A DNA stretch of 64,000 bases from Knoxdaviesia capensis (lineage: Eukaryota > Ascomycota > Sordariomycetes > Microascales > Gondwanamycetaceae), in assembly GCA_001510575.1 (NCBI GenBank), contig LNGK01000002.1:2902144-2966143 (forward strand). The letters are read 5' to 3'. Each line of letters starts with the position of its first letter. The stretch's first letter is position 1. This document shows positions 21,617 to 31,900 of this stretch, one piece after another. The translations under genes were made by a program, and so were the position numbers. The notes beneath the pieces are model-generated. The model was not told where the DNA came from. It saw only the letters and a list, made by a program, of their open reading frames with translations, and did not search any database.

Positions 21617-23718
21617 ATGAGGTACGTCCCTGGCTTTAAATGTTCTGGGTGACACTCAGATGCTTCGGGTGTAACCCAAAGAAGAAAAACGCCAAATGCA
21701 GAGGACAGAATCGGGACTAACATCGTCTACAGTTCTCAAGTAAGAAGAAACCGAAGAGCAGGAGGGCGATTTCTCAGATCGATCCTTCGTCGCTGACGCC
21801 TCCACTGCTTCTAGAACCACTATATCGGCGTCGATGTCGGCACCGGCTCGGCCCGGGCGTGCCTGGTCGACGATGCCGGCGAAATAAAAGCATTGGCCAG
21901 CGAGCCGATCAAGACATGGCAGCCACAGACGGGATTCTACGTACGTGCACCCAAGCCTGGACATTGATTTTGGGTCTTCACATGACTGATGCTTTCTTTC
22001 TTCTACAGGAGCAATCTACGACCGACATCTGGAACAGCATCCGTATCTGCATCCGGCGGATCATGGCCATGGCCGGCACCTCGGTGGACCCGGCCTCGAT
22101 CAAGGGGCTCGGCTTCGACGCCACGTGCTCGCTGGCGGTGTTCACGCACGACACCGACGAGCCGGTGTGCGTGACGGGGCCGGACTTTGCCAACGCCGAC
22201 AGCAACGAGCGCAACGTGGTGCTGTGGCTCGACCACCGGCCGGAGACCGAGACGGCGGCCATCAACGCCACCGGCCACAACCTGCTGCGCTACGTCGGCG
22301 GCAGCATGAGCGTGGAGATGGAGATCCCGAAGGTGCTGTGGCTGCGCAACCACATGCCGGCGGAGCTGTTTGGCCGCTGCAAGTTCTACGATCTGGCGGA
22401 CGCTCTTACCCACATGGCCACCGACGCCGAGACCCGCAGCTACTGCAGTACCGTGTGCAAGCAGGGCTTCGTGCCGGTGGGGGTTGACGGCAGCGTCAAG
22501 GGCTGGCAGGATGACTTTTACCAGAAGATTGGCTTGGGCCGGTTGGTGGATGACGACTATGTGCGGATTGGCGGCGTCGATCGCAAGGTAGGTTTGCCCC
22601 CCCCCTTTTCTTGTTTTCTGAGCGTATAGGAAGATCATGACTGACCAGTCTTCTAGGACGGTTCTTTCCTGAGTGCTGGAGAGTTTGTTGCGAGAATCTC
22701 CGACAAGGCCGCCGCGGACTTCGGACTTCCTACCGGAATCGCTGTCGGTAGTGGAGTGATCGATGCCTACGCCGGCTGGATCGGCACCGTCGGCGCCCAG
22801 GTCGATATTGCGGCCACCGTTGACACGCCGGCTGATGCCCAGTCCGATGTCTCGCTTGCGTTTACCCGCCTGGCCGCTGTTGCCGGAACGTCGACCTGCC
22901 ACTTGGTCATGTCAAAGGACGCCGTGTTCGTAAACGGAGTGTGGGGTCCGTACCGCGATGTGCTCATCCCCGGCATGTGGATGGCGGAGGGCGGCCAGTC
23001 TGCCACCGGCGAACTGCTGCGGCACATCATCGACACTCACCCGGCGAAGCCCGAGGCGGATAAGCTGGCCGGTGCTGCCAGCCAGAACATCTACGACTTC
23101 CTCAACAGCCACCTGCAGGCTCTCGCCACCGCCCGCAACTCGCCGTCGGTGGCCCACGTCGGCCGCCACATTTTCTTCTACGGCGATCTCTGGGGCAACC
23201 GGTCGCCGGTGGCCAACTCGCACATGACCGGCGCGCTGGTCGGCATGACGGCCGACACCAGCATCGACGGGCTGGCGCTGGCGTACTACGCGGCCATGGA
23301 GTCGATTGCGCTGCAGACGCGGCAGATCATCGAGACCATGAACACGGCCGGCCACGCCATCCAGTCGATCTTCATGTCCGGCAGCCAGTGCAAGAACCCG
23401 CAGCTGATGCACCTGATGGCCACGGCGTGCGGCATGCCGGTGGTGATCCCGCGGTACACCGACGCGGCGGTGGTGCACGGCGCCGCGATGCTTGGCGCCA
23501 AGGCGGCGAGTATCGCCGCGGCCAAGGCCTCCGGAGACGCCGGCGCGCGGCCGGACGATCTGTGGGACGTGATGCGGCGCATGTGTCGCGCCGGCAGCGT
23601 GGTCCGGCCCGGTACGGACGCGGCGGAGCTGGCGCTGCTGCAGGTCAAGTACGAGATTTTCCTCGACCAGTGCCGGACGCAGCAGGAGTACCGCCGGCGG
23701 GTGAACGCAGTTGTGTGA
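21617..23718 (+). CDS. FGGY-family carbohydrate kinase (D-ribulokinase-like)
   Basis: Sugar kinase of the FGGY fold, related to yeast YDR109C and human FGGY, which phosphorylate D-ribulose; the exact substrate is inferred. Five exons are read: 21617-21621, 21733-21739, 21815-21940, 22009-22587 and 22657-23718, giving 592 residues. The phosphate-1 loop is GVDVGTGSARACLVDDAGE at the N-terminus. Substrate-side residues lie around LWLDHRPETE and the ATP-side motif is SGSQCKNPQLMHLMA. The first two coding exons are 5 and 7 nt. ATGAG plus TTCTCAA gives MSSQ and is the only reading found that joins an ATG in frame to NHYIGVDVG. The splice sites are GTACGT, CTACAG after a CTAAC branch site, then GTAAGA. 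A start further downstream would delete the phosphate loop. Confidence 0.88.
21733..21739 (+). other. 7-nt micro-exon of FGGY kinase
   Basis: TTCTCAA sits between TCTACAG and GTAAGA, with a GACTAAC branch site upstream of the acceptor. It links the 5-nt first coding exon to exon 3 in frame. Confidence 0.65.
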
Positions 23719-24327
23719 GAGGAAGGCGGAGCACTAGAGCTGTCCTCGTAATAAAAATAGATGTTAAATGTCAATACCGCCGGAATTCCGGAATGGCCGT
23801 GATTTCTTATGAAGACCGCCGTACCGTGTAGACACATGGCCTCACACTGTACGGACCGTGCGTGCAGCTGGTGACAGCCGGCAGGAATATTTAAACGCCT
23901 TGCGGCCTCTGATTGGCCAAAGCTTCCTGCACAGCAACGAACTTTTTCTTGTACCTAAAAATATGTAGACGCGCTTCTCTTTTTTCAACATCAACTTCAT
24001 CTCTGCAATATATCCCGTCAACCTTTTTGCTTCTCCCGGGGTTTCTGTTTGTTTCCCTTTCCTTCTTCTTCTTCTCTTTTCCCCCTCTCTCCAATAACTG
24101 TGCGGATTGAAGTTGATGATCTTGGTTGAATCCCTTAATCATCGCTTTTCAATTGGCGGTTGTTGAGTCTTGTCTCTTCTGTTGCGCGTTTGCTCGCTTC
24201 TCTTCGTGATCGACCGCTTTCTCCCTATCGACCCCATCTCAGCTTCACCAACCCTCGAATCGAATCGAATCGAACCCTAAGCCGACATCCATATCCCTCC
24301 GATCTCGGTCCTCTCTGCGTTTTCGCC
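23719..24327. promoter_or_regulatory. Promoter and leader of NIC96
   Basis: About 0.6 kb. It includes a CT-rich tract (about 24055-24095), a short (CGAAT)n-type repeat at about 24254-24273 and an AACCCTAA motif at 24273-24280, 48 bp before the NIC96 ATG. Confidence 0.5.
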
Positions 24328-27300
24328 ATGTTCGGCCGTCCCGCGGCGACTCCGCTGCAGCCTGCGCAGTCGATCTTCGGCCAGCCGCAACAACAGCAAC
24401 AGCAGCAGGCCACTCCCACCACCGGAACATCCCTCTTCGGAGCTGCCACTCAGTCGGCTGCCACAGCTGGTTCGACTACTGCCGGATCCTTGTTCGGAGC
24501 CCAACAGCCCGCTGCCGCTCCTGCCACCACCACCGCCGGTGGCTTCTTCGGTGGAGCGGCCGCGCCTAAACCCAGCCTGTTCGGTGCCTCGGTTGCCACT
24601 CCTACTGCTGCTACTCCCGCGACCTCGCTCTTCGGAGCGTCGATGGCTGTCCCTGCCGCTACTGGCACCGCCCCTCGGCCTTCTCTGTTCGGCGCCGCCG
24701 CCCCTTCAATGTCCCAGCCGATGTTGGGCTCCAGTCTCGGTCTCGCCGCCCTGTCGACCGCGGCGCCCCAGCAACAGCAACAAGCTGCCGGACTCAATCA
24801 GACCGGTAGAGACACGTCGAAAGCCGCCGGCGCATACTTCGATTCCCTGCTCGCCGCTACCCGAAAGCAGAACCATGGCCAAGACCCCGCTGGAGATCTC
24901 CCGTCGCTGCAGCTTGGCCTGGGCGACATTCGACAGCGCCTGAAGAAGCTGGGCCCGACTGATCCCGCTGCAGGTATCGATGGCCGCGCCATTTATCTCC
25001 TGAACGGTTCCGGCGTCGATGCCCGCACCGCCGAGAAGGATATTGGGGCCTTGGGCCCCTCGGCCACCAGCCGCGTTGACCGAGTCGGCGCCGCTGGATC
25101 GGGTGGCCCCTCCGATGTCGATGTCGAGACCTACCTGACCAACCTCCAGTCGAAGACCACTCTCGGTATGATCTCTGACGGTCTCGACCGCTCAGCCCGC
25201 GCCTTTGACGATTTCCTCGAGGAGAACATGGCGTCGGAGTGGACTGCTCAGCGCAAGCGCATCTACGACCACTTCGGCATCAAGGCCCGGGACGAGCTGG
25301 ACACGTCTTTTGGCGCCGGTGGCAAGGAATCCCAGGCTCAGTTTGGACGTTCCCGCCGCACCAAAAGCATGGCCGGCACCGGGCCCGACACTACTACAAA
25401 CAAGGCCTCCCGCAGCCGCTTCGGCGGGTCGACCATGCAGCGGTCGGTCATCGGAGCTGCCTCGCGGGTTGGTGCCCATCAACCCGAATTCGCCGATGTG
25501 CAGCGGACCAAGGAGCCGCACACCGAGCATGCCGCCGATGCCATGGCTCTCCGCGACCGTGAGAGCAAGCTCGCCGGCAAGGTGCACATGCTGAACGCTT
25601 CACGCATTGAGAAGCGGCCCTTCCCCGTCCTGACTGAGTTTGCGCTTCTCCAGTCCAAGGCCCTGGATCCCCATGCGCCCTACGTCACCAATGCCTACCG
25701 CGCGGTTGTGCAGATGGTGGGCGAAGACCCGACTGCGGATACCACCGTCAACGGCGAAACCGCTAGCGAGCGGCAGTTTGCCGCGCTTTACATGGACGAG
25801 AACTCGAACTCGGCTGCCGCCGGCACCATGCGCAAGCGCATTCTGACGGGCGCCAACCGGTTCCTCGAGAAGCAGTTTATGCGGGACGTGGAGGTCCTCA
25901 TCTCTAAGCACCCGCACGAAGCCAACCTGGGTGGCCGGCCGGATATCGTCAGTAAGATTAAGGCGTATATCCGGCTGCGGTCGATCCGGCGCGACCTGGT
26001 GCCCGATAACACCGAGCTGCAGCAGGTGCAGGGCGAGTACGTGTGGGCGATTGTGTTCTACCTGCTGCGCTCGGGCCACGTTCTCGAGGCCGCCAAGTAC
26101 GTCAACGACAACGTCAACAGCTTCCGTGGCATCGACCGCATGTTCTCGACCTACCTTAACAGCTACGCGTCGAGCGCCGACCGCCGCCTGAAGCGCCAGC
26201 TGCAGGACCGCTGCGTGACCGAGTACACCCAGCGCGCGCGCAACGCGCCCGAGGGCTCGATCGACCCCTTCCGCATGGCCTGCTACAAGATCATCGGCCG
26301 CTGCGATCTGAACAACCGCAGCCTCGACGGGCTCAACACCGATGTCCACGACTGGATCTGGCTGCAGTTCAATCTTGCGCGCGAGGCCGAGCGGTCGAGC
26401 GAGATGGCGTCCGAGACGTTTGGCCTCGCCGATGTTCAGGCGAGTATTCGTGATATTGGATCGAAGCACTTCCCCAAGACGCCTAGCGAGGATGTTGGAT
26501 CCGGCCCCGGCGGCTCGGGTGGTTCTGGCGGTGGTAGCGGTGGAAGTGGTAGCGGCGGCTCAGGCGGTTCCGGTGGATCTGGGGGCAACTCCTCCGGATC
26601 GGGCGGCAGCGGCGGTAGCAGCAGCACGGGCGCGTTCGGCATGTTCTTCTTCATGCTAGTGCTCAGCGGACTCTTCGAAGAGGCCATTGCGTACCTATAC
26701 CCGTTCTCCTACGTCGACGCCGTGCACTTTGCCATTGCGTTGGAGTACTACGGCCTGCTGCGGCCCAGCGACCCGCTGACAGCCGACAACGAGCTGCGCA
26801 GCACGAACACCAAGGGCGGCGCGCTGATCAACTTTGGCCGCATGATCGGCTACTACACGCGCGACTTCCGCGCGGCGAACTCCGACGCCGCCGTCGACTA
26901 CCTGACGCTGATCTGCCTGAACATGGACCTGCCGGGCGAGGCCGGCCGCCGCCACGCCAGCCTGTGCCACGAGGCGCTGCGCGAGCTGGTGCTGGAGACG
27001 CGCGACTTTACACGGTTGCTGGGCGATGTGACGGCTAGCGGCCACCGCTCGCCCGGCGCCATCACGACGCGTGCGCCGCTGCTGGGGCTCTCCGGCGCCG
27101 GAGGCGAGACCGGCGACTTTGTGGCCACGTTGACGCTGCAGGCCGCCGGCTTTGCCGACGAGGCCGGGCGCACCGCCGATTCGGTGCTGCTGTACCACCT
27201 CGCCGAGGAGTACGACTCGGTCGTCAGCATCCTGGGCCGTGCGCTCAGCGAGGCCATTGCCCTCGCCGAGGAGGAGGACGGCTCGGCCGGTGCACCGGCG

Positions 27301-27948
27301 CGTAAGCCGCTGGGATCGCTGGCGCCCGGCGCCACGCCCTCGCTGGCCAGTGTCAGCGTTACCGGGCTGGCGTCGATCGACGACCCCGTGGACCTCGCTC
27401 GGGTGGTCATGGCCATGTACGAGCGCGACGCCATGTTCCAGCGCGGCATCCAGCAACAGAACTGGACGGCCTGCATGGTGCTCCTGTCGATGTGCGATAT
27501 CCGCAACCTGCTGCTTTCGGGCCAATGGGCCAAGTGTCTTGATGTATGTCTTCCCTCTCTCTCTCTCTCTCTCTCCACTTGTTTTTATTTTGCCACACAG
27601 ACTAACTCCCCCACCCGTCCTCCGCAGACCATCCGGACACTCGACATCCTCCCGCTCGACGCGCGCTCCGACCCGAGCCGCATCCGCAGCTTCGCCGCGC
27701 GCTTCACATCGCTGCCGCCGCCGATCGCCGCCAACATGCCCAGCCTGATCATGTGGGCCGTGCAGTGCTGCACGCGCCAGCGCGACATGCTCGTGCACGG
27801 CGAGTTCAGCGGCAACGAGGGCACCCGCCTCATGGTCGTCGATCAGCTCAAGGGCATGACCCTCGACCTGACCACCTACACCGGCCAGCTGCGCTACCGC
27901 TTCCCGCCGTATCTGCACGAGGCGCTTGCGCGCGCGGCGGCCGAGTAA
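24328..27948 (+). CDS. NIC96: Nucleoporin Nic96 (Nup93 family), inner-ring scaffold
   Basis: Nic96/Nup93 is an alpha-helical scaffold of the nuclear pore inner ring that also anchors the channel Nsp1 complex. Two exons (24328-27543 and 27628-27948) give 1178 residues; yeast Nic96 has 839. ATG 24328 was chosen because MFGRPAATPLQ starts the FG-type N-terminus; an upstream in-frame ATG lies in the CT-rich leader. Residues 1 to about 155 hold six SLFGA/SIFGQ-like repeats. A coiled stretch (DIRQRLKKLG) and the helical domain follow, including YVWAIVFYLLRSGHVLEAAKY. Residues about 724-768 are a pure Gly/Ser run inserted before MFFFMLVLSGLFEEAIAYL. The single 84-nt intron is in frame and stop-free, so its retention would only add 28 residues. 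Confidence 0.95.
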   Translation: MFGRPAATPLQPAQSIFGQPQQQQQQQATPTTGTSLFGAATQSAATAGSTTAGSLFGAQQPAAAPATTTAGGFFGGAAAPKPSLFGASVATPTAATPATSLFGASMAVPAATGTAPRPSLFGAAAPSMSQPMLGSSLGLAALSTAAPQQQQQAAGLNQTGRDTSKAAGAYFDSLLAATRKQNHGQDPAGDLPSLQLGLGDIRQRLKKLGPTDPAAGIDGRAIYLLNGSGVDARTAEKDIGALGPSATSRVDRVGAAGSGGPSDVDVETYLTNLQSKTTLGMISDGLDRSARAFDDFLEENMASEWTAQRKRIYDHFGIKARDELDTSFGAGGKESQAQFGRSRRTKSMAGTGPDTTTNKASRSRFGGSTMQRSVIGAASRVGAHQPEFADVQRTKEPHTEHAADAMALRDRESKLAGKVHMLNASRIEKRPFPVLTEFALLQSKALDPHAPYVTNAYRAVVQMVGEDPTADTTVNGETASERQFAALYMDENSNSAAAGTMRKRILTGANRFLEKQFMRDVEVLISKHPHEANLGGRPDIVSKIKAYIRLRSIRRDLVPDNTELQQVQGEYVWAIVFYLLRSGHVLEAAKYVNDNVNSFRGIDRMFSTYLNSYASSADRRLKRQLQDRCVTEYTQRARNAPEGSIDPFRMACYKIIGRCDLNNRSLDGLNTDVHDWIWLQFNLAREAERSSEMASETFGLADVQASIRDIGSKHFPKTPSEDVGSGPGGSGGSGGGSGGSGSGGSGGSGGSGGNSSGSGGSGGSSSTGAFGMFFFMLVLSGLFEEAIAYLYPFSYVDAVHFAIALEYYGLLRPSDPLTADNELRSTNTKGGALINFGRMIGYYTRDFRAANSDAAVDYLTLICLNMDLPGEAGRRHASLCHEALRELVLETRDFTRLLGDVTASGHRSPGAITTRAPLLGLSGAGGETGDFVATLTLQAAGFADEAGRTADSVLLYHLAEEYDSVVSILGRALSEAIALAEEEDGSAGAPARKPLGSLAPGATPSLASVSVTGLASIDDPVDLARVVMAMYERDAMFQRGIQQQNWTACMVLLSMCDIRNLLLSGQWAKCLDVCLPSLSLSLSTCFYFATQTNSPTRPPQTIRTLDILPLDARSDPSRIRSFAARFTSLPPPIAANMPSLIMWAVQCCTRQRDMLVHGEFSGNEGTRLMVVDQLKGMTLDLTTYTGQLRYRFPPYLHEALARAAAE
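26497..26631 (+). repeat. NIC96: GGN/GGC minisatellite coding a Gly-Ser linker in NIC96
   Basis: About 135 bp of GGC/GGT/AGC codons give runs such as GSGGSGGGSGGSGSGGSGGS. It lies inside the helical scaffold coding region and keeps the frame. Confidence 0.9.
27554..27574. repeat. (CT)n microsatellite in NIC96 intron
   Basis: About ten CT units directly after the 5' splice site of the NIC96 intron, forming part of its pyrimidine-rich body. Confidence 0.8.
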
Positions 27949-28962
27949 AAGAATCGCTGCGCCCCTCCTGGGGGCTTTTTTTTCGGTGGTTTTTCTTCTC
28001 AAGTCGTTCCGCGGTGCTTCTTTTTAACTGCGGTGTACTCTGTGGTCTTAGTTTTCTGTTTTAATACTAAGAGCTCGAAATTGCCTTGCTTTCAACGTTT
28101 TTTTCTTTGGGGTGGAGGGAGTGTGAATGTGGGACAAGATCCAAGAGAGCCACAGGTGATGGGAATCAATATCAAAATGGCAGTTCCCCGTGTCTTCAAA
28201 TAGAACCCATGCTTTTTTCCTCTAGAAAGGTTTCCGTGCATGCTAAATTTCCCCATGAGGAAGGACCGAAACTTCGGACATGTGCACGGAGCTCGGCCCG
28301 GCCCGATAACATACCTCGGCGGCACCTTCCCAATCCTCCCTAGGAATTCTGTATTTCAAGGGTTGGCTCAGCCAGAATTAAATCACACATGCAGGCTTGC
28401 ACAGTAAAAATCACCAAAAATTGTTCAATGGCATGGGATAAATCAACACGATGTAGTCTGCAACACAGTTTTGAGCTGCCCCAATATTTCATATCTTTCT
28501 TCTCTTCAAGCTGAAAGAAAAGCACGTAAGTATTGCTAGAGAAAAAAAAATCAATACAGGCTATGCACTGAACAAAGACAAAAAAAAGAGCACAAAACAC
28601 GCCGAAAAGAAAAACCCGATATGCTAGTAGGAAAACAAGAACCCCATACAAAGAGCAGTGGACCCCAGAACAGAAAATAAGAAGCAGACGACAGAAAACT
28701 TTAAGAGGAAAAGGAAACAGGGTTTTAAAGAAAAAAATAGTCTTTTGTTTCTAGTAAGTTCCGTGAAACACTCATATGCTAGCGGTATGTAACCGAATCC
28801 AGGGACAGAAGTATCATCTGTGTGAAGAGAAAATGAATCGTAACAAGGAACAAGGGGGAAAAGAGATAAAAACAAAGACTAGGGAGCAAGCACCTCCTCA
28901 GAGGAACTTGAAAAGACACACCGACTCATCACCAAAATCGACACCGAAAGCACCAGAATAAT
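27949..28962. other. Convergent 3' region NIC96 / SNT1
   Basis: About 1 kb between the stop codons of two convergent genes. The left part is T-rich and the right part is A-rich on the plus strand, as expected for the two 3' UTRs. No gene was recognised. Confidence 0.6.
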
Positions 28963-31900
28963 TTACCGGCCGTAGCGATGGTCGGGACCCGGCGGGGGCG
29001 GGGGCCGATCATACGCATCATGGGGACGCAGAGGCCGCTGCTGCTGCATCTGCGCGTCGCGGTCACGAGGGTCCATGCGCGGATCCGGCGCGTATCCACC
29101 GGGTCCGGGAGTGTAGCTGCGACCAGGAATACCGACATCACGCACATCACGAAGGTCACCCGGACCCGGGGTGGCGGAGTAGCCACGGTACGGCGGCGGA
29201 CCCTGGTCGAGAGGACGGCCCTGGCCGGGCTGCTGCGGGGGCGGAGGTACCGGGTATCTGGCCGACATGTGCGGCGGCGGCGGGCCACCAGGGTAGCCGG
29301 GCGGGACACGCTCGTCACGAAGAGGCATGTGGTGGTGCGGCGGCGGCGGCTGCTGCTGCTGTTGCTGCTGCTGCTGCGATGGAGGCGGGGCGTTGGACCA
29401 GCCCTGAGGCGGGGGACCGCCAGGGCCTTGAGGCTGCTTGCCTCCCGGGCCACCATGCTGAGGCGGTGCGGTCCACGAAGGCGCCGGTCCAGACTGCGGC
29501 GGCTGGGAGCTCTTCGGCATCAGAGGGCCGTGGGACTGCTGCGGGGCAGTTGGCCAAGCGGTGGGCGGCTGTTGGTGGCCAACTCCAGGCTGGCTATGCG
29601 GAGGAGGCGGGGCAGACGGCCAACCACCTTGGTCCCGGCCAGGTCCACCCGACTGGGGAGGCTCCCGCGATCGAGGTCCCGAGGGGTGCAGCGAATACTG
29701 ACTGGGGGGAGATCCATGGGTGCCCGAAGGAACCTGGCCACCGTACGGCGCGTATCCCTGCTGAGGATAGGCCTGCTGAGGCGGCGGAGCCTGCTGTTGG
29801 GGAGGCAGGTACCCGTGCGAGACCTGGGGAGATCCATGGGGCGTGTGCTGCTGCATTGACGGCGCCAGCTGGGGAGCATGAGGGTGTCCCTGGTGAGGTT
29901 GCTGGAACTTCTGTTGCTGCGGAGGGCCCTGGGGGGGCTGCTGTTGCTGTCGGTAATAGTCGCGCTCCACAGCGGCGGCGCTGGCCTCAATGGACGCTCT
30001 GGTCGGATTAGCATGCTGCTGCTGTTGCTGCTGCTGGAGCGACGGACTGTAAGGCTTAAGCGATGGCATGCCAGGCGGGCCCTGGGAGGGAGGCGCCTGC
30101 GAGGGACGTTGCGCATATGCGTATGACGGGGGCGGGGGTTGCTCCTGGTCGCGCCGGAGCGGGCCAGACGGTCCCTGTTGCAGAGGCGGACGAGCCTGCG
30201 GAGGCGGGCTGCGCGGAGCCTTGACTTCAGCCTGCTTCGGCGGCGGATCGTCGTTCAGGAGCGACATGATGCTAGAAGTCTTGCGCTCCGAAGCAAGAGG
30301 AGCTCGGGACTGCACTGGAGCCTGGGGTTGCGGGGTCTGCGAGTGGTAAGCATCGGAAGGCAGGCCACGCTGCGGCGGGGGCTGCTGACCCTGCATGGTG
30401 GAATGCGGAAGATTGTGCGGCGGCGGCGGTGTCGGGGCCGAGTCGCGGAGAATGTTTCGAACACCAGAGTGCTGTTGTTGCAGAGGCGGGGCCTGTTGCT
30501 GCATGGGAGGGGGCCCCTGGTGGCGAGGAGCCATACCGTGGCCAAGCTGGGCCTGTTGGTGAGGAGACATACCATGCGGCGGCATATGACCAGGAGGACC
30601 TTGGGGCGGAGGGGCCTGTTGCTGCTGTTGCGGCATAGGCGACGAACCGTAGGTTGGAGCAGGGCCCGGAGCACCAGGGCGGCCGGCATCTCCAGGTTGA
30701 GCCATCGAAACAGGCTCCTGTCGGGACTGGGAAGCACGGACACCAGAGGTGAGATGAACATAGGATTCGTACCGATGCTGCATCAATGGTTCCGGATCCG
30801 GCTTGAGGCGCATGCCATGTCTATCAGGCGTCCGCGAAAGCAGAGGTCCCTCACGCTGCAATGGCAGCTCGGGCTTGACGCCAGGCCCAGTAGGACGGCC
30901 ATCCTGCGATTGTGCTCCGGGGCCACCGCTGCCAGGGGCAGCAGCAGCCAGGGGCCGCTGGTGGTGCAGAGACTCGGCGCTCTTTTGGCCCATGCGGGGC
31001 GTCTGTCCACCAGGCATCGGTCCGGCGGTTTCGCGATCCCGAGGGTCAGGAGCATACGCCAATGAAGGCGGCTGGGGCTGGGTCCGAGCAGGGCCAGGCC
31101 GAAGGCTAGGCGACATAATCGAGGTGCTGCCCTGCGAAAGAGAATGGTGATGGCCAGGCGGCGGCGGCTGAGACGACACCAAAGGAGTCGACGGAGTCTG
31201 CGATGGAGCAATAGGCACTCCACCACGAGCTCCACTGGGATAGGCCGAGCTTGCGGGAGAAGCCGGGTGGATAACCGACTGTCCGCGCTGGAGACCAGAC
31301 ATGAGGTGTTGAGCGTGAGCCGAAGGACGGGCCTGGGCCTGCGCTTGAGCTTGGGCCTGTGCTTGGGCCTGCGCCTGTGTCTGACCGTGGGGGAGAGCTT
31401 GACTGGGAATCGGGGCTGGGACTTGGGCCGGGGCCTGAGGAGGCGTCGGGGTCGGAACGGGACCTTGCCCGGGATGGTGATGCGGCGCCTGGGCCAGGAC
31501 TGGATGTCCTGGACTACCCATCTTCGCCTGCATGTTGTCGATCGACGGATCCACCATGGGTTGAGGAGTTCCACCAATGCTTCCAGCTCCTTGGGTATGG
31601 CCACGGCCACCAGGAGGAGTCGCAGCAGTCGGCTCAACCTTCTTGCGGTTGGCATGCGACGGAGCTCGCAGCTCCGGCACCTTTTCGCCGCGGGAAATTC
31701 GGTCGTTGGCTTCATGAGCGATAACCTCCCATTCAGGGTGCGACTTGTCTTTCTCACGCATGAAGTAGTTCTTGACCTAAGGAGGGGAAACAAAAAGTGT
31801 ATGTGTTAGTACACGTGACGTATCAGCGGCGCGGATGATTGAGGAAGTGTATTCTTACCATTTGAGTCGTCTTGGTACCCATATAATTCGCAATAGCCGC

